Shown: positions 1 through 5,619 of the stretch, in pieces
Layout: every line of letters starts with the position of its first letter
How positions within the stretch are numbered: the first letter of the stretch is position 1
Assembly (NCBI GenBank): GCA_036000545.1
Contig: DASYVD010000017.1
Coordinates: 1 to 6,347, forward strand
Direction: 5' to 3'
Source: DASYVD01 sp036000545
GTDB taxonomy: Bacteria; Actinomycetota; UBA4738; CALAEC01
Length of the DNA stretch: 6,347 nucleotides
Program-made: the position numbers and the translations under genes
The notes under the pieces: model-generated
What the model saw: the letters and a program-made list of their open reading frames with translations, nothing else
Told to the model about the DNA's origin: nothing
The model's database searches: none

Positions 1-184
1 CTTTGGCGTGGATCCGCTCCCTCGTCTGGCGGAGCTGGTGATGGGCCTTCTTGAGCCGCGGGTCGGAGAACGCGCCTGCTTGTTGCGACACCGTCCCGGC
101 GAGCAACGCGACGAGAACGAGCCCGGTCCCGATCCGCCAGACCCGTACCCGGAGCGTCCGCGAATGGGAGGGAAGGCCGGGCAT
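1..184 (-). CDS. Secreted protein, N-terminal part (possible cell-wall hydrolase with coiled coil)
   Basis: This is a partial gene that runs off the left edge; only the first 61 residues are visible. The protein begins MPGLPSHSRTLRVRVWRIGT and has a classic signal peptide. An Arg-rich n-region (residues 9-17) is followed by a hydrophobic core, GTGLVLVALLAGTV (about 19-32), with likely cleavage near QAGA-FS (35-40). The mature part starts with charged heptad-like sequence, LKKAHHQLRQTRERIHAK (44-61), which looks like the start of a coiled coil. In high-GC Gram-positives, a signal peptide followed at once by a coiled coil is common in peptidoglycan hydrolases and their regulators (NlpC/P60, M23, FtsX partners), but the catalytic part lies outside the window, so that role is inferred. 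The ATG at 184-182 is the only good start: an in-frame TAG lies a few codons upstream and no clear Shine-Dalgarno is seen. It faces the same way as the sigma operon, 158 bases downstream of it. Confidence 0.65.
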   Translation of the reverse strand, partial: MPGLPSHSRTLRVRVWRIGTGLVLVALLAGTVSQQAGAFSDPRLKKAHHQLRQTRERIHAK

Positions 185-257
185 AGACGCACAAGTGTGC
201 GGCCCGGCTAGCGTGTCTCACAACGGCTGAACGGTCTACTCCCACCCGGATCGCGAA

Positions 258-283
258 GCCGACGATCAACTACGACCATCGGC
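258..283 (-). terminator. Candidate terminator hairpin after the sigma/anti-sigma operon
   Basis: On the minus strand, GCCGATGGTC and GATCGTCGGC form a 10-pair stem (two G-U wobbles) around the 6-base loop GTAGTT. The wobbles become A-C mismatches in the plus-strand RNA, so the structure favours the minus-strand transcript, which would reach it about 60 bases after the membrane-protein stop codon at 343. No U-run follows, so it may be an actinobacterial-type U-less terminator or simply an mRNA 3' end structure. I see nothing else convincing in the 185-342 gap. Confidence 0.4.
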
Positions 284-342
284 ACGGCCTGATCCGCTAG
301 GTGGGGGACCGCCGGGGGCGTGTACCGATGGAGGGCTCGGGT

Positions 343-1032
343 CTAGTCGGGCGGGGCGTGGCTTCCGCGATGGTCGAGTCCGGGATCCGAGGCATGAGTC
401 GTCCCTGCAGCCGGGCCGACGCCATTGCCAGAGCCCTGGCCGCCCTGACGGGAGTGACTGCCGGCGGCCTGGCCCTTGTCGCACGGAATCGGCTCCGGGA
501 CACGGTTCAGGTGATTCTGCGCGAACGACGATGCCACTTCCGAGATCGTCTGTCCCTTCTCGCAGCCCTCTTCGGGAGTCGAGCGTGCGACGTTGGAGAC
601 CTCTTGGCCGTGAGAGGTTTGATCGGGGACATCGGCCGAGTGAGGGAAGTGAAGGCCAAGATGCCCTGCCACGTTCGCCACGGCATCCTGCGCCGCATCG
701 GGCAGTACGTCCGCAGCGGCGAGCCCGCCGGTCAGCGTGAGGGCGGCCGCCAGTCCGAGGACGGCCACCCGCCTGTGGGTGACCAACCGCCGGTGTTTCG
801 GCGTAGTAGGTCCCACGTGGATGATGCCCGCTTCGGGTTCGGGCAAGCGGGCGGTCAGCCGTTGCCAGCCGCGCTCGGGGTCCGGCGTCGCCTCCCGCCC
901 CAGGGCAGTCATCAGGCGATGGAGCTCGATCAGCTGGAGCACCTCCGGGCCCGGATGGCGTTCCTCGAGGTCATCCAGGGGGGCCATGCCCGCCTCCCAC
1001 CGCTCGAGATCTTGCTCCAGACGTCGGTTCAT
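343..1032 (-). CDS. Membrane-anchored probable anti-sigma factor
   Basis: 229-residue protein, translationally coupled to the sigma factor. Its ATG (1032-1030) overlaps the sigma TGA as ATGA, and the Shine-Dalgarno GGAGGA sits inside the last sigma codons, which decides this start over an in-frame ATG at 1074. Layout: an acidic, helical N-terminal region (about 1-85, cytoplasmic by inference), one membrane segment preceded by HRR (VAVLGLAAALTLTGGLAAA, about 89-107), then an outer region opening LPDAAQDAVANVAGHLGLHF (110-129). The last 40 residues are Gly/Ser/His-rich and disordered-looking. There are two outer cysteines (157 and 184). The position in the operon and the single-pass topology suggest a regulator that holds the sigma factor at the membrane. 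The HxxxCxxC zinc motif of ZAS anti-sigma factors is absent, so the sigma-binding part is of another type. Function is inferred from context. Confidence 0.7.
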   Translation of the reverse strand: MNRRLEQDLERWEAGMAPLDDLEERHPGPEVLQLIELHRLMTALGREATPDPERGWQRLTARLPEPEAGIIHVGPTTPKHRRLVTHRRVAVLGLAAALTLTGGLAAADVLPDAAQDAVANVAGHLGLHFPHSADVPDQTSHGQEVSNVARSTPEEGCEKGQTISEVASSFAQNHLNRVPEPIPCDKGQAAGSHSRQGGQGSGNGVGPAAGTTHASDPGLDHRGSHAPPD

Positions 1033-1646
1033 CGTTCCTCCAGGATCTCCCTCAGCGTTCCGAGGGCCCGCCACTGCATCGCGTTGATCGCTCCCTTGCT
1101 CTTTCCGAGGGCCGAGGCAACCTCCGCATTCTTCATCCCGGCGAGGTACTTCAGTTCGACCACACGTCTCTGCGCCGCGGGGAGCCGCTCCAAAGCCTGG
1201 GCCAATGTCAGCCGGTCATCCACCTCCCACCCTCTCGTGCGCTCCGGGAGCTCTTCTCGGGGCATGACCCGACGACCCCTGGCCACCTCGTCCAGCACGA
1301 CGTGCCTCGCGATCCCAAACAGCCAGGCGACGAACGGCGCTCCCGTGAACCGGTACCGGGGGAGGGCCGCCCAAGCCCGGAGGAACGTCTCGGCCACCGC
1401 ATCCTCGGCCCCGTCTCCCAGGTCGCCGAGGTGGAGACGGGCCATCCTGAAAATGCGGGCATGGTGGAGGCGGTAGAGCTCCCCAAAGGCCTCCCTGTCA
1501 CCCCGCTTGGCCCTCTCGACCAGCTGAGGCACCTGATCAAGCCGTTCCTCCTCGCCGCCATAGGTTCCCGCCTGTATATCGGAGTTCGAAGCGGAAATGT
1601 TCGCCGTTCGAGAAGAGGCGATCAGCTCGCGGAGCTCCCTGATCAT
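1029..1646 (-). CDS. RNA polymerase sigma factor, sigma-70 family (ECF-like)
   Basis: 205-residue sigma factor containing only regions 2 and 4, the size and layout of ECF factors. It would direct RNA polymerase to its own set of promoters. Region 2 spans about 42-125: LVERAKRGDREAFGELYRLH, the AEDAVAETFLRAW core-binding helix (80-92), then FVAWLFGIARHVVLDEVARG in the -10-binding part. Region 4 spans about 147-203: ALERLPAAQRRVVELKYLAG, then a helix-turn-helix (MKNAEVASALGKSKGAINAM, 171-190) for the -35 element. The N-terminal 35 or so residues are unlike the family and no Shine-Dalgarno precedes the ATG at 1646, so translation may be leaderless (see the -10 candidate) or may begin further in. 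It heads the two-gene operon with the membrane protein at 343-1032. It should not be assigned to a numbered ECF group from this sequence alone. Confidence 0.9.
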   Translation of the reverse strand: MIRELRELIASSRTANISASNSDIQAGTYGGEEERLDQVPQLVERAKRGDREAFGELYRLHHARIFRMARLHLGDLGDGAEDAVAETFLRAWAALPRYRFTGAPFVAWLFGIARHVVLDEVARGRRVMPREELPERTRGWEVDDRLTLAQALERLPAAQRRVVELKYLAGMKNAEVASALGKSKGAINAMQWRALGTLREILEER

Positions 1647-1651
1647 CGGTC

Positions 1652-1657
1652 ATTACA
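1652..1657 (-). promoter_or_regulatory. Possible -10 element for leaderless sigma-factor mRNA
   Basis: The minus strand reads TGTAAT (5 of 6 to TATAAT), then GACCG, then the sigma-factor ATG. With 5 bases between the hexamer and the ATG, transcription would begin at or next to the start codon, matching the lack of a Shine-Dalgarno. No good -35 is seen at 16-18 bases. This is a weak, motif-only call. Confidence 0.28.
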
Positions 1658-1689
1658 TCGGCACCTGTGGGGACAGGGCTGAATGGGCC

Positions 1690-2001
1690 TCCAGGGCGGA
1701 CGCGGAGATCCACACTGGGGGATGGGTGGAACCCGGGACATGCCCTGCAAGGAGAGTGCTGGTTCGCATATGGCCCCTACGAGCCCTCAGAACCTGGCGA
1801 AAATGTGGGCATGAATCCGGCGAACTTGTCTGATGGAGAGCGATCTCCCGTTCCTCCTGCGCCGCGACCGGCTCTATCGGGCCCTTGCTCCAAAGGTCGG
1901 CTTGGTTCCCTCGTGTACACGCCTCGGGATGGGAGGGGATGCGGGGACGTTTCGTTCATCCGGCGGGCGCTCAAGGGGGCAGAGTGCCGCATGCAGCCTG
2001 A
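1690..2001 (+). pseudogene. Decayed minimal nucleotidyltransferase (MNT, antitoxin-type)
   Basis: No single frame is open, but pieces in three frames join in order into an MNT-type nucleotidyltransferase. Pieces: PARRVL (to about 1760), matching the strand before the GS motif; FAYGPYEPSEPGENVGMNP (about 1761-1817), matching FGSxARGEP...GEDSDxDL; ESDLPFLLRRDRLYRALAPK (about 1836-1895); LVYTP...DVSFIRRALKG (about 1910-1977); and GRVPHAA with TGA at 1999-2001. The last three match the usual family ending, in which a YRAL helix leads to a VYTP strand and then to FIRRALxEGRVLYAA. The family transfers a nucleotide (AMP in studied pairs) and commonly pairs with HEPN proteins. At least four frameshifts are needed, and the catalytic aspartates read as Asn/Gly, so this should be inactive. 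The start near 1690 is approximate. The family match is from memory of its motifs, not a search; it is strongest in the C-terminal half. Confidence 0.6.
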
Positions 2002-2440
2002 CCCGGAGTTCCAGGGGCGTGGCCGGCTGAGACAGACCGAGCTTGGATCTGGAAGATGCCCGATACAGCAAGGACGGAGGACGGCCACAGCCCTGCCTCC
2101 TTCCTTGCCAGCAGGCGGCCGAGAGGGCACTGAAGGCGTTCCTGATCCTCCGGGAGGAAGAGGAAACGTGGGGACATTACGTGGGAGACCTGTGCGGGCG
2201 GCCGCGCGGGATGACGCCTCGTTCGATGAACATGCGGCGGATGCTGCGGCCTCGACGCCTTTTACATCCCGACGCGGTACTCAAATGGTCTGGCGGGAGG
2301 GCTTCCCGCCACATGAGTCTCGACAGGACGACTCTGCACGCGGTCGTACTTCCCCGGTGCCTGGACATGCCGAGCGCATCGTCGTACGTTCCGCCCGGCA
2401 CGGCATCCCACGGGGCGCCTCTCGTGGGGCCGTCCCGTAG
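1991..2440 (+). pseudogene. Decayed HEPN-domain protein (partner of the upstream MNT)
   Basis: A HEPN-domain gene broken by about four frameshifts. It starts at ATG 1991 (GGGGG at 1975-1979 is a possible ribosome site), overlapping the MNT stop by 11 bases. Frame segments: 1991-2043, MQPDPEF...RLRQTEL; one extra T near 2043 shifts it to LDLEDARYSKDGGRP...CQQAAERALKAFL...WGHYVGDLC (2043-2195); then RAAARDDASFDEHAADAA (about 2195-2248); then FYIPTRYSNGLAGGLPAT and TGA (2260-2316); then ESRQDDSAR...HAERIVV with TAG (2315-2440). CQQAAExALKA, WGHxVxxL and FYIPTRYPNGL are hallmarks of small (about 130-145 residue) all-helical HEPN proteins that work with MNT partners in toxin-antitoxin-like systems. 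The joined product would be near full length. It is surely not expressed as one protein now. The domain call rests on recognised motifs. Confidence 0.75.
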
Positions 2441-2442
2441 AC

Positions 2443-2479
2443 GGAGGTGGGTACCATGCGGCGAGGCGTCGCGTTCTGA
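2443..2479 (+). other. Strong ribosome binding site with a 7-codon ORF (possible leader peptide)
   Basis: GGAGG (2443-2447) lies 8 bases ahead of ATG 2456, the best Shine-Dalgarno/ATG pair in the 1650-2535 stretch. The ORF reads MRRGVAF and stops at TGA 2477-2479, in a different frame from the methyltransferase that begins 55 bases later. It may be a leader peptide, the stranded start of a gene destroyed by a frameshift, or chance. No attenuator hairpin was found after it. The rest of 2480-2534 holds nothing I can name. Confidence 0.25.
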
Positions 2480-2534
2480 AAGCCATCCCTTGGGGAACGT
2501 TGGGAGCGCCTCCATCGATGATGGTGTGAGCCGG

Positions 2535-3248
2535 ATGAGTCGTCAGGATTACTGGCGGGATCGATTCAGACAGATCCGGCCTGGGTGGGAGCCAAGTCCG
2601 ACGCTCTACAGACGGCTCATCGCCACGAGAGTAGACGCGAGGACGCGTCTCCTCGATGTGGGCTGCGGTCACGCGGAACTGTTGAGGGACTCGTACGAGC
2701 GGTCCGCACACGTTTGCGGCGTAGATCCCGATGTCGAGGCGCTTCGTGAGAACCGGGCGCTCGCGAACCGGGTCGCCGGCCTGGCCGAACGACTGCCGTT
2801 CCGGGACGCGGCGTTCGACCTCGTTGCCCTTGCGTGGGTGCTGGAGCATCTCCCTCATCCCGAAAGAGCCTTCCGCGAGATTCACCGCATCCTGAGACCC
2901 GGCGGCACCGTGGTCTTCCTCACCCCCAACACGTGGAACTACAATGTCTGGGCGATCCGGCTGGTTCCCAACGTCTTTCACGGATACTTCACACGCAGAC
3001 TCTATAGTCGAGACGAGCACGGGACCTATCCAACTCAATACAAGGTCAACTCGATACGGCGGATCCACTCGATGCTGACCCGCGTCGGGTTCAGACGAGA
3101 TGAGGTGGTGTTCAACGGAGATCCGACGTACATGGGCCTCAACGAGCCGCTCTTCCGGTTCGCCTGCCTCCTGGAGCGTCTCCTCGATGTGCCGCAGCTC
3201 CGCAGAGCCAGGGTTCACATCATCGCGGCATACCGGAAGGAAGGGTAG
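2535..3248 (+). CDS. Class I SAM-dependent methyltransferase (Methyltransf_11 type)
   Basis: 237-residue soluble methyltransferase with a Rossmann-like fold. Motif I is LLDVGCGHAELL (39-50, SAM-binding glycine loop). The acidic end of strand 2 is CGVDPD (61-66, D64 or D66 contacting the ribose). AERLPFRDAAFDLVALAWVL (84-103) covers motifs II and III, and EHLPHPERAFREIHRILRPG (104-123) then TVVFLTPN complete the core. The C-terminal 100 residues hold the substrate part, with no transmembrane segment. Small-molecule, lipid or sugar substrates are all possible; the substrate cannot be read from sequence. ATG 2535 is chosen because the in-frame sequence upstream is the decayed HEPN region. GTG 2526 is an alternative and neither has a clear Shine-Dalgarno. 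The gene uses AGA for arginine eight times, against two in the nearby propeller gene, which hints at a different origin. It runs tail to tail into the minus-strand gene, 9 bases apart. Confidence 0.88.
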   Translation: MSRQDYWRDRFRQIRPGWEPSPTLYRRLIATRVDARTRLLDVGCGHAELLRDSYERSAHVCGVDPDVEALRENRALANRVAGLAERLPFRDAAFDLVALAWVLEHLPHPERAFREIHRILRPGGTVVFLTPNTWNYNVWAIRLVPNVFHGYFTRRLYSRDEHGTYPTQYKVNSIRRIHSMLTRVGFRRDEVVFNGDPTYMGLNEPLFRFACLLERLLDVPQLRRARVHIIAAYRKEG

Positions 3249-3257
3249 GCGTCGGCG

Positions 3258-4445
3258 TCATGACTCTCCGGGGTCCGGCCCCGGAAGCACCAGGACGACG
3301 TTCGAGATCCGCCGCTCGTGACCTTCAGAGGGTCGGTTCACGACCTCACCCTTCACGACCATCGTGGAGGACCCCCCGCCGTCCAGGTTCAGCGCGGCGA
3401 CGGCCCCGAGCTTTCGGAAGATGGCGGCGAACTTGGGAAGGGGCACGCCCACGGACCACCTCGGCTGGCGGCCGTCCACCACTACCATCAGGATCTTCCC
3501 ATCAGCGGTCACGCCCACCCCGGTTCGAGGGTTGCGACTGCTGCAGAGTGACGTTGTGCACGTCCCCACGACCCTCGCACCGTTTGCCACGAGGACGGGG
3601 GAGCCGCCCACGGCATCCCACACGTTCGTCCGTCCAAGGGTCCACTCGAGCGTCACCGCGGACCCCGCCTGGAGCGAGAGGATCTGAAGCGCCTCGTCGG
3701 AGGCGGGAAGGGCCGAGAGAACCACCGCGCCCGTCGCCGGGAGTGCCGACTGGAAGCAGCCTCGCTGCTCGACCGTGAACGACTGCTGGAAGCCCAGGCC
3801 GTCGGCCGTGGGAGCAAAGGGCGCCGTCGGGAGCAGCCGCGCCGAGCATGTGGCTGCCGGTGGAGGCCACAGGGTTCCCCCGAACGGGGTGTACGCGCCG
3901 ATCTCTCCCACCCCAAGCGGTCCGCCGTTCCATTGGTCGACGGTCCAGGTCCGACCGTCCGAGTTCGTTGCCGTCACCAAGGGCTCGGGTCGGCCGATCG
4001 TAACGGTCCGCTCGTCCTTGGAGACCGAGAACAGGATCCCGGGTGAGCTCGCGAGCTTCACGAGCTCCCCGTCCTGTAGGAAGGTGTTGATCGGCGCGCC
4101 GACCAGCGAACCGAAATCACCGTTCACCGCGGCAATGGCGCCGTTCCGCTTCGCGATGTCGCTGGTCGTCGCCTTGGTCGGCAAGCTCGGCCCGGCCAGG
4201 GCCACGTCCATGGTCAGGCGCGTGGAGAGGTCGACGGTCAGCACGAAGATCCGAAGGGGCGGCTTCCTCTGTCTGATCTTGGTGAGTTTCAGGCCGGGGG
4301 CGATCCTCTTCGTGATCTTGGCCAGCGCGCGCTGGCCGTTCCTCGCGGATCGATCCCCGGCAACGCTCGGCCAGGTCGTCACAGCGCTCACCAGTAGGGC
4401 GATCGCGACGGCGAGCGCGACGTGTCGTGGGGTGGTAGGTTTCAC
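3258..4445 (-). CDS. Secreted phosphodiester glycosidase (NAGPA domain) family protein
   Basis: 395-residue exported protein. A signal peptide (hydrophobic VALAVAIALLVSAV at 9-22, cleavage near SVAG-D, 27-31) leads to a linker and then a NAGPA/DUF2233 domain. Family landmarks appear in order: AAVNGDF (105-111, usually AAINGGFF), VGGSPVLVANG (279-289), RNPRTGVGVTADGK (304-317), VVDGRQP (322-328), LNLDGGGSSTMVV (352-364) and RRISNVVLV (378-386). The family is named for the enzyme that uncovers mannose-6-phosphate by cutting GlcNAc-1-phosphodiester. Bacterial members act outside the membrane on phosphodiester-linked sugars of polysaccharide or teichoic-acid type; the substrate here is unknown. 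Start is GTG 4445 with Shine-Dalgarno AGGATGG (4459-4453) at 7 bases spacing. Four cysteines lie in the mature chain (200, 230, 296, 301). The start is only 20 bases from that of the divergent propeller gene. Confidence 0.88.
   Translation of the reverse strand: MKPTTPRHVALAVAIALLVSAVTTWPSVAGDRSARNGQRALAKITKRIAPGLKLTKIRQRKPPLRIFVLTVDLSTRLTMDVALAGPSLPTKATTSDIAKRNGAIAAVNGDFGSLVGAPINTFLQDGELVKLASSPGILFSVSKDERTVTIGRPEPLVTATNSDGRTWTVDQWNGGPLGVGEIGAYTPFGGTLWPPPAATCSARLLPTAPFAPTADGLGFQQSFTVEQRGCFQSALPATGAVVLSALPASDEALQILSLQAGSAVTLEWTLGRTNVWDAVGGSPVLVANGARVVGTCTTSLCSSRNPRTGVGVTADGKILMVVVDGRQPRWSVGVPLPKFAAIFRKLGAVAALNLDGGGSSTMVVKGEVVNRPSEGHERRISNVVLVLPGPDPGES
3267..3285 (+). terminator. Candidate terminator hairpin between convergent genes
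   Basis: TCCGGGG and CCCCGGA form a perfect 7-pair stem around the loop TCCGG, 18 bases after the methyltransferase stop. It lies inside the last codons of the convergent NAGPA-type gene (LPGPDPGES end), so the sequence is also constrained by coding. No U-run follows. It could stop plus-strand transcripts from reading antisense into the neighbour, but high GC makes such stems easy to find by chance. Confidence 0.33.
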
Positions 4446-4465
4446 GATCGGACCATCCTACAGAT
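4446..4465. promoter_or_regulatory. 20-base divergent start-to-start gap
   Basis: Start codons of the minus-strand NAGPA gene (4445) and the plus-strand propeller gene (4466) are separated by only 20 bases. The gap holds the minus-strand Shine-Dalgarno. A full promoter pair cannot fit, so promoters must lie inside the opposite coding sequence, or a true start is further in (for example GTG 4472 on the plus strand). I could not identify a convincing -10/-35 for either gene. Confidence 0.5.
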
Positions 4466-5398
4466 GTGCCCGTGATCCGAAAGAGCCTCTTACTCGTCGC
4501 GTTGCTGGCGGTCGTCATCGCCGCCTCGATGCCTGCGCCCTCGGCACAGGCTCTCAGCACGAACGGGCTCATTGCGTTCCGCACGGATCGGAGCGGACGA
4601 GGCGAGATCTACACGATGGACGCCTCGGGAGGTTCGCTAACCAATCTCACCCGAAGCACGAACGTTCAAGATCTCGATCCCGCGTGGTCGCCGGATGGCT
4701 CGATAATCGCGTTCGCCCGGCGTATCAGACAAACACGGAAGCCGGACCTGTTCCTGATGAACGCGAAGGGGAGAGGCCGCATCCGCCTCACCACGACGCA
4801 GGTGGCCGAGCGCAGCCCGGCCTGGTCACCCGACGGCGCGATGATCGCCTTCTCCTCGCGAACCAGCCCTTCTGGACCGTTCCGGATCTTCGTGATGAGC
4901 GCCGGGGGTGAGGGGCGGGAGAAGCTCACCACGCACCCGAAGGGAACGTACGATGCCAACCCGGCCTGGTCGCCCGACGGCACCCGGATCCTGTTCGAGT
5001 CGAATCGCGACGGCGGGTTCCCCGAGCTCTACGTCATGAACGCGGATGGCACGCGCCAGGTCCGGCTTACGTACAACGGCTACGTTGACGCGAGCGCAGC
5101 CTGGTCCCCCGATGGCACGAGGATCGCGTTCGTCCGGTGCTGTCCCGACGGGACGAACGAGATCTACGTGATGAACGCGGACGGGAGCGGTGAGGTGAAC
5201 CTGACCCAGACGGCCGACGTGGAGGAGTCCCAGCCCGCCTGGTCACCCGACGGAACGATGATCGCCTACGCAGGGCTTCCCTCCGGCGGCGGCAACATCG
5301 ATGTGTACGTGATGAACGCCGACGGGACGGGGCAGACCCGGCTGACCAACGATCCGTCCCCGGACCTGGCCCCGAGCTGGCAACCCATCCCGGCCTGA
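4466..5398 (+). CDS. Secreted TolB-like beta-propeller (PD40 repeats)
   Basis: 310-residue exported six-bladed propeller. The signal peptide (SLLLVALLAVVIAASMPAPS, 7-26) has a likely cut after SAQA (26-29). The mature chain is all repeat: NGLIAFRTDRSGRGEIYTMD (33-52), then five WSPDG turns at 74, 120, 168, 213 and 259, spaced 45-48 residues. Most blades follow WSPDGxxIAF...(I/L)YVMNADG...RLT, the PD40/TolB pattern. A last SWQP (304-307) closes the ring against the first blade. Such proteins are scaffolds for protein or ligand contacts in the envelope; no enzyme domain is fused. It is not TolB of the Tol-Pal system: the TolB N-terminal domain is missing and no tol or pal genes are nearby. GTG 4466 starts the frame with no clear Shine-Dalgarno; GTG 4472 is equally possible. 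The partner or ligand is unknown. Confidence 0.88.
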   Translation: MPVIRKSLLLVALLAVVIAASMPAPSAQALSTNGLIAFRTDRSGRGEIYTMDASGGSLTNLTRSTNVQDLDPAWSPDGSIIAFARRIRQTRKPDLFLMNAKGRGRIRLTTTQVAERSPAWSPDGAMIAFSSRTSPSGPFRIFVMSAGGEGREKLTTHPKGTYDANPAWSPDGTRILFESNRDGGFPELYVMNADGTRQVRLTYNGYVDASAAWSPDGTRIAFVRCCPDGTNEIYVMNADGSGEVNLTQTADVEESQPAWSPDGTMIAYAGLPSGGGNIDVYVMNADGTGQTRLTNDPSPDLAPSWQPIPA

Positions 5399-5619
5399 GG
5401 ATCGGGGATGCCGGCAGGGACATCTGCCTGCGCGTGACCGACGGCGCGTTCACCCGCCTGTGTGAGGCCCGCTCAGCGTCCAGGAACCAACCCCACCCAG
5501 CCAGAGTCTTTTGACTCGCCGGTCTCCGGCCCCCGGCCGAACTTGCGGACTTGAAACGGGATGGGGTAGCGTCCGGGGGCAACGATCGGTCTGGTGCCCG
5601 CCCGAGTCGGGAGCATCGA
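5399..5619. other. Intergenic region with candidate promoter for the TIG gene
   Basis: 221 bases without a gene. A weak hairpin (GGCAG 5413-5417 with CTGCC 5424-5428) follows the propeller gene, and a second small one is GAGTC-TTTT-GACTC (5504-5517); neither is a clear terminator. GCCGG-TCT-CCGGC (5518-5530) and CGGCC-CCC-GGCCG (5527-5539) are short overlapping palindromes. A possible plus-strand promoter is TTGCGG (5543-5548), 18 bases, TAGCGT (5567-5572), placed 47 bases ahead of the TIG gene ATG. The promoter match is modest. Confidence 0.3.

Noticed and set aside
235..300. Protein-like C-terminus TRIAKPTINYDHRHGLIR with TAG
   Set aside because: It is too short, with no start or upstream frame, and the same bases are explained by the minus-strand hairpin at 258-283.
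301..1476. Long plus-strand open frame (391 codons)
   Set aside because: It is antisense to the sigma and anti-sigma genes, whose domains and coupling are clear; its product is low-complexity Arg/Ser-rich with no motif.
2360..2440. AERIVVRSARHG as a remnant of an MNT GS motif downstream of HEPN
   Set aside because: It fits better as the C-terminal helix of the HEPN protein (ESRQDDSAR...AERIVV), and the MNT is already found upstream.
2043..2534. In-frame N-terminal extension of the methyltransferase to 401 residues
   Set aside because: The first part is a HEPN fragment in a shifted frame and the rest is unlike any methyltransferase N-terminus; this is an accidental fusion of a pseudogene with the gene.
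2262..3218. Minus-strand open frame (318 codons)
   Set aside because: It lies antisense across the methyltransferase and the HEPN remnant, and its product has no recognisable domain.
3775..4911. Plus-strand open frame (378 codons) across two divergent genes
   Set aside because: It is antisense to the NAGPA-type gene and out of frame in the propeller gene; both real genes have signal peptides and family motifs.
5483..5511. GGAACC followed 17 bases later by GTCTTT, like an ECF promoter
   Set aside because: GGAAC-type hexamers occur in several places here (also near 2494 and 1728) without a matching -10; linking it to the local sigma factor would be guesswork.
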